From contig USFK01000055.1 of NCBI GenBank assembly GCA_900553935.1, forward strand, positions 1-8,211: a stretch of 8,211 bases of DNA, read 5' to 3'. The notes below the pieces were generated by a model that had not been told where the DNA came from, made no database searches, and was given only the letters and a program-made list of their open reading frames with translations. The DNA is from an uncultured Collinsella sp. GTDB taxonomy: Bacteria > Actinomycetota > Coriobacteriia > Coriobacteriales > Coriobacteriaceae. The position numbers were made by a program, and so were the translations under genes. This document shows positions 1 to 7,768 of the stretch, piece after piece. How positions within the stretch are numbered: the stretch's first letter is position 1; each line of letters opens with the position of its first letter.

Positions 1-2
1 CC

Positions 3-1213
3 CGCCGTTGTGGAAAGACGTATCGCTTGTATCAGGAGATGCGGCGGCTTCAGAGCCGGGGCGTCGAGCTTGACCGGATGCTTTACTTCAATTTTGAGGA
101 TGAGCGCTTGCGCCCGTATGAGCCATCGCTGCTGGCGGACGTGCTCGACACGTTCTATGCGCTGTATCCTGCTGCTCGAACCGAGGGCGCTTACATTTTC
201 TTTGACGAGATCCAAGAAATTCCCGAATGGGGTGCGTTTCTGCGGCGTGTAGTCGATACGGAGAAAGCGACCGTCTATGTGACGGGATCTTCTTCTAAGA
301 TGCTGTCCTCAGAACTTAAGAGCGAGTTCAGGGGTCGTTCTCTTGTGCGAGGCTTTTTCCGTTGAGTTTTTCGGAATACGTTCGATATAAGACGGGGAGC
401 GTTCCCGAGCCAGATGCGACCTTTTCCCCGAGCGATGCAGCGCTGCTTCGACATCATCTGATCGGGTATCTTGAACAAGGGGGATTCATCGCGACACTTG
501 AGCAGACGCCTGCAGACGCGATTCAGCTGCTACAGGAATATGCGTCGCGAACGGTCGCCATGGACGTCGTTGAACGTTACGACGTCAAGAACCCTCGCCT
601 GGCATCGCTGTTCTTGACGCGGTGTATGGCATCTTCGGGACGAGAGCTGTCAGTGAACAAAGTGTACAACGAGTTCAAGAGCAGACAGATACCCGTCAGT
701 CGTAATTCGCTCAGCGATTTACTTGAGTATTATGAGGACGCCTACCTGTTATTTTCTGTGCCGGAGTTCACGCGTTCACTGGCAAATAACATGCGGTCTG
801 CGTCTAAGGTCTACGCTGTCGACCCTGCGATGTTTGGAGCATTCTCTCCCGCATCGGCATTGGACCAGGGCCAGAGGCTCGAGACCGCAGTGTTCAATGC
901 GCTAAGAAGAAGGACTCCCGCGGTGAGGACCGGCTCGGTCTGCCGCCTGCTGATCAAAGAGAAGAGCAAAAGCCATGAGGTGGACTTTGTGGCTGGGGAC
1001 GCGCTTCTCATGCGGGCTTATAGCCTGATTCAGGTGAGTGCGGATATGGCAAGTGAGAAAACGCGCGAGCGCGAAATTGCCGCGCTTGATGTCTCGATGG
1101 CCCAGTTCGATCTTGGCGAGTCGGCAATCGTTACCATGGATGAACAGACAGATATTCCATGCGAGCACGGTGTGGTACACGTTATGCCCGCATGGAAGTG
1201 GCTCCTTGCCTAA
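3..1213 (+). pseudogene. AAA-type ATPase with DUF4143-like C-terminus, frameshifted and 5'-partial
   Basis: This resembles the widespread family of stand-alone P-loop ATPases with a C-terminal DUF4143 domain, usually about 400 residues, whose role is poorly defined. The window starts inside the Walker A loop (RRCGKT, bases 3-20). The same frame then shows Walker B (IFFDEIQEIPEW, about 195-230), a sensor-1-like segment (VYVTGSSSKML) and the family's RGR motif. That frame ends at TGA 363-365. The reading continues without a gap one frame back from about 353 (FPLSFSEYVRYK), and includes the DUF4143 region with SLSDLLEYYEDAYLLF and a nuclease-like EVDFV...LIQVS, to TAA 1211-1213. Adding one T to the T5 run at 354-358 would restore the family's usual RGRS...FPLSFSE junction. 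The break may be a real mutation or a homopolymer sequencing error. Only about 40 residues upstream of the window appear to be missing. TTG at 362 could in theory restart translation, but I see no sign that it does. Confidence 0.8.
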
Positions 1214-1286
1214 TCATCTATGGACCTGTGGGGTCAGGACCTCCTGGCTCCTTCATCACAGTTGGGGAGCACCTTGCTGCGCCCGG

Positions 1287-2783
1287 CTAGTCCTGGGCCT
1301 TGATGCTCGGCAGGAGGATCTGGGCGAGGTAGTCGCACTCGAGCTTGGTGGCAGCGCTAGCCTTGCCGTCTTTGCCGACCAGCACGTTCTTGATCTGGCT
1401 GTAGGTGTAGCGGTTGCCGGTCGTAAGTTCGACAAGCTCAATGGCCGTGTCCATGGGATAGGTCGACACGGGATCCTGCGTGCGCCCGTTGATGGTCTGG
1501 GGCACCACGTACGGATAGACAGGGCCTGTGGCATAGACGGTATAGCCGTTGCCCAGGTTGGCCGCGCCCAAAACCGTATCGCCTTCATCGGGCGTAAAGC
1601 TCTCGCCCTCGCGCACCGCGACGAGCGTCACAATCGGCGTATCGCTGTCGCCGGCAAGATAGATGCATAGCGTGCTGCCATTTTGCCAAGTCTCGACCTT
1701 GCCGTACCACTCGACGGGGATATCGAGCTGGTAGAGGTCGGTTGCCTTGTGACGGGCGTCGGCATCACGGGCCGCCTGTGCCTTTTGCGCGCTCACGGCA
1801 TTGACGGCGGCGTCGCGCCGCGCGGTTGCCGCCTGCTGGAGCACCTTGGCGGTGGCGGAGGAGCTCGCGCCTCCCTCCTCGGCATATTTGGCGGCGGCAT
1901 CGATCTGGTCGTCGGTTACCGTGTCGGCCGAAGGCACCTTGAGCTTAAAGGTGACCTGGGCACTTAAATCCTGTCCATCGCTCTTAACGGTGACCTGCGT
2001 CTTGGTGGTCGGGACGGTATAGATGGTGCCGTCGGCCGCGATGGGGGAGGCAGCGATGGAGAGCGTGTAGTCACCGGGTAGTAGTTTGATGCCGCGGCCG
2101 TGCTCGTCAACGTAGAGCGTTTCGCTCACAGAAGAGCCGTCGGAGTCCTGGCCACTCACCTGCACGGGGATCTTTGAGCCGGTGGAGCAGTCGAGTCCCG
2201 CGGCATGTACGCCAATTTGCACCGACATCATGGTATGGGCGTTTGCGGCAACCACGGCGGCCTGCTCTTGCTGGTATCCGTTCCAAGCCACATAGCCCGC
2301 GCCGCCGGCGACGAGCGCGACGGCCACGACACCGGCGACCATCAGATTGCGGCGCTTGGGCGACATCTTACGATGACGAACCTCGGCTTCGCGTGCCGAA
2401 GGAACGGACGGTAGGGGAATATCGCCCATGGCGATGGTCTCGTCCACGGCTGGTGCGGAACCCAGGCCAGGAAGCTCGCGGGTCAGCGAATCCTCGGCCG
2501 GCAAGCTGTCGAGCAAGACGGTTTCCTCGCCCGTGTCGGATTCGGGCTGGTTGCCGGCCTCGCTTTCGGTGTCTTCGTGATCTACCTCATCCTCGGCAGG
2601 CTCAACGTCGTCTGCATCCTGATCATCGGACTGCGCCTCGGCTTCCGGCTCATCCTGCACGTCAGCGCCCGAATCGTCAAACGCAATCTCATCGAGTGAA
2701 ATCCGGTCTAAGCTCTCCAAGGCCTCAGCGCAAGCTTCTGCATCTTGGGCCGCATCCTCTTGGCCCATCGTTTCATCTTTCAT
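1287..2783 (-). CDS. Unrecognised single-pass membrane protein with acidic cytoplasmic N-terminus and exported C-terminus
   Basis: I do not recognise a family for this 498-residue protein. Residues 1-125 are low-complexity and very rich in Asp and Glu. A basic stretch (HRKMSPKRR, 137-145) then precedes one hydrophobic helix at about 147-168. By the positive-inside rule the N-terminus is cytoplasmic and residues 170-498 lie outside. The outside part has a probable beta-sandwich with the segment LLPGDYTLSI (about 185-285), an Ala-rich helix that may form a coiled coil (about 290-348), and a final globular domain (350-498). Only three cysteines occur outside (199, 373, 483). The ATG at 2781-2783 is preceded by GGGGGATGT, an acceptable ribosome binding site; an internal Met6 is a possible alternative start. 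The gene is convergent with the ATPase and separated from the DUF5692 gene by a terminator, so it is probably transcribed alone. A surface-sensing or envelope role is possible but unproven. Confidence 0.85.
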   Translation of the reverse strand: MKDETMGQEDAAQDAEACAEALESLDRISLDEIAFDDSGADVQDEPEAEAQSDDQDADDVEPAEDEVDHEDTESEAGNQPESDTGEETVLLDSLPAEDSLTRELPGLGSAPAVDETIAMGDIPLPSVPSAREAEVRHRKMSPKRRNLMVAGVVAVALVAGGAGYVAWNGYQQEQAAVVAANAHTMMSVQIGVHAAGLDCSTGSKIPVQVSGQDSDGSSVSETLYVDEHGRGIKLLPGDYTLSIAASPIAADGTIYTVPTTKTQVTVKSDGQDLSAQVTFKLKVPSADTVTDDQIDAAAKYAEEGGASSSATAKVLQQAATARRDAAVNAVSAQKAQAARDADARHKATDLYQLDIPVEWYGKVETWQNGSTLCIYLAGDSDTPIVTLVAVREGESFTPDEGDTVLGAANLGNGYTVYATGPVYPYVVPQTINGRTQDPVSTYPMDTAIELVELTTGNRYTYSQIKNVLVGKDGKASAATKLECDYLAQILLPSIKAQD

Positions 2784-2831
2784 ACATCCCCCAAGCTCAA
2801 TATCGGGACAACAATGTACCCAAAAACAGGG

Positions 2832-2860
2832 TATATAGAGCTGTCAGGCAATTGGAAATC
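2832..2860 (-). promoter_or_regulatory. Possible promoter of the 498-residue membrane protein gene
   Basis: On the minus strand a TATATA box lies at 2837-2832. A weak -35-like GATTTC sits 17 bp upstream, at 2860-2855. Just downstream is an inverted repeat, TACCC-N7-GGGTA (2817-2833), which overlaps the expected transcription start and could be an operator. The AT-rich character stands out from the GC-rich surroundings. The -35 match is poor, so this is tentative. Confidence 0.35.
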
Positions 2861-2913
2861 TGATTTTATCTGTGCGAGAGGTTTTGAATATGTGCGTGGA
2901 TGCGCGCAACAGC

Positions 2914-2952
2914 AAAAAGCCCCCGGAAAGCGGACAAATCGCTTTCCGGGGG
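2914..2952 (-). terminator. Intrinsic terminator of the tetR-DUF5692 unit
   Basis: A perfect 13-bp stem joins CCCCCGGAAAGCG (2920-2932) to CGCTTTCCGGGGG (2940-2952) around a 7-nt loop. Read on the minus strand, the stem is followed after one C by TTTTT (2918-2914), the classic Rho-independent layout. It lies 71 bp past the stop codon of the DUF5692 gene and points in its direction, so it should end that transcript before the next minus-strand gene. Confidence 0.88.
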
Positions 2953-3023
2953 TATGCAATACGTTGCATTGCGCGGAGTCGGCCAGGCGACTTCACATTC
3001 AAGCGGCATGTGCACCGGGCGCG

Positions 3024-4031
3024 TTACTCGGCGTGAGCGTAATCAACCTTGGCGCGGCGAGCGGTAGCCTTCTCCCAATCGCTGGTGCCCTCAAAGACAT
3101 CCTGCTTGTAGGGATTGCGGCCGAGCTTCTTGGCGCGGTAGGCGATGTAGATGATCGCGGCGATGTTGGCGATCAGCGCGGCGATCGAGACCGCGGTGGC
3201 GGCGACGGGGTCGAGCGTGGAGTGGGTCACAAAGATGGACTCCTCCTGGAAGAACGGGAACACCTGGGCAAACATGCACCAAATGGCCAGCGTAAAGGCG
3301 CGGTTCTGAATCCAGCCGCCCTTGTTCCAGATAAAGGCGGCGACGGTGGGCGCCAGCAGCAGCGCAAAGCCGCAGAACCAGGAGTGGGTGGGCAGGCAGT
3401 TGTAGGTGTAGCAGAAGTTCCAGATATCGTAGGCGATGATGTAGACCCAGGTCATATCGGGCCACAGCATGTCGGTCTGATCCTCGGAGGCGTAGACGCT
3501 CCACCAACCGGTCATGCAGAAGATGTTGATGATACCGGCGATGCCGTTGAACACGTTGTTCCAGCCGGCAAGCTGCGTAGCACCTTCGGAGGTGACCCAA
3601 GTGGACTGGCCCAGGACAAAGAAGTGATAGGCGCTCTCAAAGTCGGACACGACGGCGATCATGATGTTGATGGCGACGATCACAAACGGCCACGCGCGGA
3701 ACCAGTGTGCCTTGCCGATCTTGCCCCACTGATACTTAATGGCGATGAAGCCCCAGCAACCGGCCAACGCCGCGTAGACCTTGGCGTAGTGGAACCAGCT
3801 GTTCTGGTACACATGGGTGGGGTTGGTGAGCGCCCACTCGGCGCCCTGCGAAACGCCGATGGCGATAGCGACGCAGTAGATGGTCATGGCCAGCGGAGCC
3901 ACGCCAAAGATGATTGCCGCGCCCAGCTTGGTGCGGCGGCCGACCTCGTTGAGCACGATCAGGCCGATAAAGACCATGGCCCAGCCGACCCAGTGGATAA
4001 GGGTATTGCTACCCCAAACATCGAACAGCAT
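3024..4031 (-). CDS. DUF5692-like polytopic membrane protein
   Basis: This 335-residue integral membrane protein has about nine hydrophobic segments (roughly 12-29, 36-59, 79-99, 112-128, 156-180, 192-210, 215-235, 244-262 and 275-299) and a basic cytoplasmic-looking tail (299-335). From memory, the LNEVGRR start region, SWFHYAKVYAALAG, NVFNGIAGIINI and the pattern WPDMTWVYIIAYDIWNFCYTYNC match the uncharacterised DUF5692 family; this was not checked against a database. The conserved Trp, Asp, Asn and Tyr residues inside the membrane suggest binding or transport of a small molecule, but no function is known to me. The ATG at 4029-4031 is preceded by GAAAGGAGAG at good spacing. The gene lies 62 bp downstream of tetR on the same strand and ends before a strong terminator, so the two are probably co-transcribed. 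The DUF assignment is moderately sure; the membrane topology is well supported. Confidence 0.88.
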   Translation of the reverse strand: MLFDVWGSNTLIHWVGWAMVFIGLIVLNEVGRRTKLGAAIIFGVAPLAMTIYCVAIAIGVSQGAEWALTNPTHVYQNSWFHYAKVYAALAGCWGFIAIKYQWGKIGKAHWFRAWPFVIVAINIMIAVVSDFESAYHFFVLGQSTWVTSEGATQLAGWNNVFNGIAGIINIFCMTGWWSVYASEDQTDMLWPDMTWVYIIAYDIWNFCYTYNCLPTHSWFCGFALLLAPTVAAFIWNKGGWIQNRAFTLAIWCMFAQVFPFFQEESIFVTHSTLDPVAATAVSIAALIANIAAIIYIAYRAKKLGRNPYKQDVFEGTSDWEKATARRAKVDYAHAE

Positions 4032-4093
4032 GCTGCTCTCCTTTCACACGCCCGCGGCCCCTCTTCCGTCGCGGGCAGTTTGGCCAAATGTCG

Positions 4094-4756
4094 TCAGTTC
4101 CGGGGCTTGCGCTCCGGATACTTGGCGGTATAGCCCTCGATATGGAGTGTCGAGGCGATGATTTCCTTGACCGTCTCGTCGGGCACATCGGGGTGCGTGC
4201 GGATATACATCAACAACCCCATGATGAGGGTGTAGAAGGTTTCGTAGACATGGTCGATGCGTAGCTCGTGATGGGCGACAAAATCCACCACGGTGGTATC
4301 GCAGATATACTGCGCCACGCGCTGGACCACGTTGTGCAAAAAGCCGCCGTAGAGCGCGCCGCTGCTCGAGGTGAGCGTGCTCGGCAACTCGTGGCCGCTC
4401 ACGACCAGGCGCTTAAAGAGCGGAGCAACGGTGTCGAGTGCGCCTTCGATGTCGCCAACCGTGCGGCTGGCGTTCCACTGCTCGAGCTCGGCGATAAAGC
4501 CGTCGATTGCCTCGTCCATAACGGCGGTGACGGCGGCATCCATATCGGCAAAGTAGTGGTAGAACAGCGAACGCGTGCAGCCAGCCCGCTTGGTCACGGC
4601 CGATACCGAAAGATGGGACACACCAAGCTCGGCGCTCACGGCGCGCACAGCGGCGAGGATCTCGCGACGGCGCTCGTCGCCCGTCAGGCGTTTTGCCGCG
4701 CTATCGGATGCGGGGACGGCATCGACCACAGAGATATCTGCTGCGTTGTTGCCCAT
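4094..4756 (-). CDS. TetR/AcrR-family transcriptional regulator
   Basis: This 220-residue protein has the normal TetR plan. A poorly conserved N-terminal extension (1-25) leads into a DNA-binding domain at about 26-72, with the helix-turn-helix LSVSAVTKRAGCTRSLFYHYF (first residue 49) that ends in the family's typical F-Y-H-Y-F. A helical ligand and dimer domain fills 73-210, including the segment LIMGLLMYIRTHPD (177-190). TetR proteins usually repress by binding palindromes as dimers and let go when a small ligand binds. The ATG at 4754-4756 has GAAAGGCGG about 8 nt upstream. The gene is divergent from the large oxidoreductase and leads the DUF5692 gene, and the shared intergenic region holds two matching palindromes. 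It probably controls both directions and itself. The ligand cannot be told from the sequence. Confidence 0.92.
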   Translation of the reverse strand: MGNNAADISVVDAVPASDSAAKRLTGDERRREILAAVRAVSAELGVSHLSVSAVTKRAGCTRSLFYHYFADMDAAVTAVMDEAIDGFIAELEQWNASRTVGDIEGALDTVAPLFKRLVVSGHELPSTLTSSSGALYGGFLHNVVQRVAQYICDTTVVDFVAHHELRIDHVYETFYTLIMGLLMYIRTHPDVPDETVKEIIASTLHIEGYTAKYPERKPRN

Positions 4757-4809
4757 GTTTTGCCGCCTTTCATCCTCTTTTGCCTGACCGTTCGCCTAAC
4801 AGTCTTGAA

Positions 4810-4857
4810 TATTGTTGACGGTTCGTCAATACTGTTTTTGACACAATGTCAACAATA
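4810..4857. promoter_or_regulatory. Nested double palindrome: probable TetR operators in a divergent promoter region
   Basis: Two 15-bp inverted repeats share the form TTGAC-R-N3-Y-GTCAA: TTGACGGTTCGTCAA (4815-4829) and TTGACACAATGTCAA (4838-4852). Their centres are 23 bp apart, about two helical turns. Both lie inside a perfect 10-bp outer inverted repeat, TATTGTTGAC (4810-4819) and GTCAACAATA (4848-4857). A possible + strand promoter, TTGAAT (4805-4810) and AATACT (4828-4833) with 17-bp spacing, would start near the second site, so binding would block it. The TTGAC arms also resemble -35 boxes on either strand. The position between tetR and the oxidoreductase supports an operator role; binding itself is inferred. 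Confidence 0.75.
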
Positions 4858-4943
4858 GCGGGTGAACGGCATGGGGGCATGTCGAACCCGTACAAAGAGG
4901 GGCGCCGCGGTCTCGCCGGGCTGTGGCAAGAGAAGGGACGACT

Positions 4944-7721
4944 ATGATTCTCAACGGACCGGGGATTAGCTATACCGAGCCCGATATCGGCGCGGAGTTC
5001 GTGCCGCCGATACCGGAGCATCCGCGCGAGGCCATCGTCAAACTGTGTGAGCACTGCACCAACCGCCTGCTGCACCGCGACGAGCTGCTGGGCTACGAGT
5101 ACTGGTCGTTTGCCGAGGCCGCAACCGACGAGCAGGCCGAAGTGCTCTGCAAGATGAAGATGCGCCGTCCCTATACGCTGCCCGAGATGGTCAAGCTCAC
5201 CGGCATGCCCGAGGCCGATATCGAAAAAATGCTCGACGACATGAGCTACACGGGTCTGCTCGAGTACAACTGGGAAAACCCCGAGCGCGCCAAGCAGTGG
5301 GTGCTGCCCATGCTGGTGCCGGGTTCCGCCGAGTTCCTCAACATGCGCGTGAGCCAGCTCGAGGAGCATCCGGTCTATGCCAAGTTCTTTGAGCAGGCGT
5401 CCAAGGGACCGCTGTCCAAGGCCACGCCGATGGTGCCGCCCGGCGGTGCCGGCATCGGCATGCATGTCATTCCGGTCGAGAAGGCCATCGATGCCGCGAG
5501 CACCTCGGTGCCGATCGAGCATATCGAGCATTGGCTCGACAAATACGAAGGTAAGTATGCCGCTAGCACCTGCAGCTGCCGCGCGGGCCGTCGCGTGATG
5601 GGAGAGGGCTGCGCCGACGACCCGGCCGATTGGTGCATCGCCGTGGGCGATATGGCCGACTACGTGGTCGAGACCGACCGCGGCCATTATGTGACGCGCG
5701 AGGAGGTCTACGACATCCTGCGCCAGGCCGAGGACAACGGCTTTGTGCACCAGATCACCAACATCGACGGTGAGAACAAAATCTTCGCCATCTGCAACTG
5801 CAACGTCAACGTGTGCTACGCCCTGCGCACTTCGCAGCTGTTCAACACGCCCAACCTGTCGCGCTCGGCCTACGTCGCCAAGGTCGAGAAGGACAAGTGC
5901 GTGGCCTGCGGTCGCTGCGTTGAGGTGTGTCCGGCCGGCGCCGCCAAACTGGGCCAGAAGCTCTGTAGCAAAAAGGCTGGCGGACAGGTGCCCGAGTATC
6001 CGCGCCAGGAGCTGCCCGATGCCACCAAGTGGGACCACACCAAGTGGTCGCCCAACTACCGCAACGACAACCGTATCGAGACGCATGAGTCCGGCACCGC
6101 TCCCTGCAAGACGGCCTGCCCCGCGCACGTTGCCGTTCAGGGCTATTTGAAGCTCGCGGCGCAGGGCCGCTATGACGAGGCGTTGGCGCTCATCAAGCGC
6201 GAGAACCCGTTGCCCGCTATCTGCGGCCGTGTGTGCAACCGCCGCTGTGAGGATGCCTGCACCCGCGGTCGCGTGGACGAGGCCGTGGCCATCGACGAGG
6301 TCAAGAAGTTTATCGCCCAGCGCGATCTGGATGCCGCGACTCGCTATGTCCCACCTGTGGTGACCCCGACGCGTGCCGGCGGCTTCGACCAGAAGATCGC
6401 CATCATCGGCGCCGGTCCGGCCGGTCTGTCCTGCGCCTTCTATCTGGCCGAGAAGGGCTACAAGCCCGTCGTGTTCGAGAAAAACGAGCGCCCGGGCGGC
6501 ATGCTCACCTACGGCATTCCCAGCTTTAAGCTGCAGAAGGACGTTATCGAGGCCGAGGTCGAGGTCATTCGCCTGATGGGCGCCGAGTTCCGCTATGGCG
6601 TGGAGGTCGGTCGCGATGTGACGCTCGACGAGCTTCGCGCGCAGGGCTTTAAAGCCTTTTACGTGGCCATTGGCTGCCAGGGTGGCCGCCTTGCCGGTAT
6701 TCCGGGCGAGGATGCCGAGGACGTGACCGTGGCCGTCGACTTTTTGCGCGAGGTCAACAGCGGCAAGATCGACGCGCTGCCCGGGCGCACCATCGTGGTG
6801 GGCGGCGGCAACGTGGCCATCGATGTCGCGCGCAACGCCTGCCGTCTGGGTTCCGAGCACGTTGAGATGTTCTGCCTGGAGAGCGAGGTCAAGATGCCTG
6901 CCAGCGAGGAGGAGCGTCGCGAGGCCATTGAGGACGGCGCGCACATTAGCTGCGGCTGGGGCCCCAAGGAGATTCACCTGGACGAGGCCGGTCGTGTGTG
7001 CGGTATCACCTTTAAGCGCTGCACGCGTGTCTTTGACGACGAGGGCCGTTTTGCGCCCGAGTATGACGAGAACGACTTGCGCCGTGTCGATGCCGACCGT
7101 GTCGTCATGTCGATTGGCCAGTCCATTGTGTGGGGCGACCTGCTGGCTGGCTCCAAGGTGGAGCTCGGCCGCAGCCAGGGTGCCCTTGCCGATCCGCAGA
7201 CGTACCAGACCGCCGAGCCCGACATCTTTGTGGGCGGCGACGTCTACACCGGTCCCAGCTTTGCTATCGACGCCATCGCCGCCGGTCACGAGGCCGCCGT
7301 GTCCATCCATCGCTTTGTGCAGCCGGGCTCCACGCTCACCATCGGCCGCAACCAGCGCCGCTACACCGCGCTTGACCGCGACGATGTTGTGATTGAGAGC
7401 TATGACAACGCAAGCCGCGAGGTGGCACGTGTCGACCGCGAGCGCGAGAAGGCTGCGCCCTTTAGCGAGTACGTCGAGACCTTTACCGAGGAGCAGGTGC
7501 GCGCCGAGACCGCTCGCTGCTTGGGCTGCGGTGCCTCGATCGTCGACCCCAACAAGTGCATCGGCTGCGGCCTGTGCACCACCAAGTGCGCGTTTGACGC
7601 CATCCATCTGGATCGCGACCGCCCCGAGTGCTCCACGATGGTCAAATACGAGCAAAAGCTCCCCAGCCTCGGCAAGTACGCTTTGAAGCGTGCGATCAAA
7701 ATCAAATTTGGGAAGAAATAA
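4944..7721 (+). CDS. Multidomain Fe-S / FAD / NAD(P) oxidoreductase with GltD/NfnB-like core
   Basis: This 925-residue cytoplasmic protein should pass electrons between a pyridine nucleotide, a flavin and several Fe-S clusters. Its modules in order are: an N-terminal region (1-205) with a winged-helix look; CxC-x10-C-x7-C (Cys 210, 212, 223, 231); CNCNVNVC (Cys 284, 286, 291); a ferredoxin motif (Cys 319, 322, 325, 329); a GltD/dihydropyrimidine-dehydrogenase-type Fe-S domain (Cys 388, 392, 427, 431, 435, 439); an FAD-binding GAGPAG (489-494) with PGGMLTYGIPSFKL; a nucleotide-binding GGGNVA (620-625); the closing GGDVYTGPSFAIDAIAAG (764 on); and a C-terminal CLGC plus ferredoxin motif (Cys 859, 862, 872, 875, 878, 882). 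The ATG at 4944 is preferred because AGAAGGGA precedes it at good spacing; a GTG at 4923 in the same frame has no such site. The gene is divergent from tetR and probably repressed by it. Its electron partner and substrate are unknown. Confidence 0.9.
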   Translation: MILNGPGISYTEPDIGAEFVPPIPEHPREAIVKLCEHCTNRLLHRDELLGYEYWSFAEAATDEQAEVLCKMKMRRPYTLPEMVKLTGMPEADIEKMLDDMSYTGLLEYNWENPERAKQWVLPMLVPGSAEFLNMRVSQLEEHPVYAKFFEQASKGPLSKATPMVPPGGAGIGMHVIPVEKAIDAASTSVPIEHIEHWLDKYEGKYAASTCSCRAGRRVMGEGCADDPADWCIAVGDMADYVVETDRGHYVTREEVYDILRQAEDNGFVHQITNIDGENKIFAICNCNVNVCYALRTSQLFNTPNLSRSAYVAKVEKDKCVACGRCVEVCPAGAAKLGQKLCSKKAGGQVPEYPRQELPDATKWDHTKWSPNYRNDNRIETHESGTAPCKTACPAHVAVQGYLKLAAQGRYDEALALIKRENPLPAICGRVCNRRCEDACTRGRVDEAVAIDEVKKFIAQRDLDAATRYVPPVVTPTRAGGFDQKIAIIGAGPAGLSCAFYLAEKGYKPVVFEKNERPGGMLTYGIPSFKLQKDVIEAEVEVIRLMGAEFRYGVEVGRDVTLDELRAQGFKAFYVAIGCQGGRLAGIPGEDAEDVTVAVDFLREVNSGKIDALPGRTIVVGGGNVAIDVARNACRLGSEHVEMFCLESEVKMPASEEERREAIEDGAHISCGWGPKEIHLDEAGRVCGITFKRCTRVFDDEGRFAPEYDENDLRRVDADRVVMSIGQSIVWGDLLAGSKVELGRSQGALADPQTYQTAEPDIFVGGDVYTGPSFAIDAIAAGHEAAVSIHRFVQPGSTLTIGRNQRRYTALDRDDVVIESYDNASREVARVDREREKAAPFSEYVETFTEEQVRAETARCLGCGASIVDPNKCIGCGLCTTKCAFDAIHLDRDRPECSTMVKYEQKLPSLGKYALKRAIKIKFGKK

Positions 7722-7736
7722 AAAACGCAACAAACA

Positions 7737-7757
7737 AGAGAACGGCGTAGAGAACGG
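7737..7757 (+). repeat. Short direct repeat AGAGAACGG in the hypA leader
   Basis: AGAGAACGG occurs at 7737-7745 and again at 7749-7757. The core GAACGG appears a third time at 7895-7900, in the 3' arm of the hairpin next to the hypA start. The first copy, extended to GAACGGCG (7740-7747), could pair with the hairpin's 5' arm instead of the third copy. Confidence 0.55.
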
Positions 7758-7768
7758 TTGGACAGCGA

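Noticed and set aside
1221..1246. Small inverted repeats (GACC-N5-GGTC and CAGGACCTCCTG) in the convergent gap as a bidirectional terminator
   Set aside because: The stems are only 4-5 bp and no T-run follows on either strand.
2745..4133. A 462-codon open frame on the + strand opposite the DUF5692 gene
   Set aside because: It spans a terminator, covers a clear membrane-protein gene on the other strand, and has a low-complexity Gly/Asp/His-rich translation.
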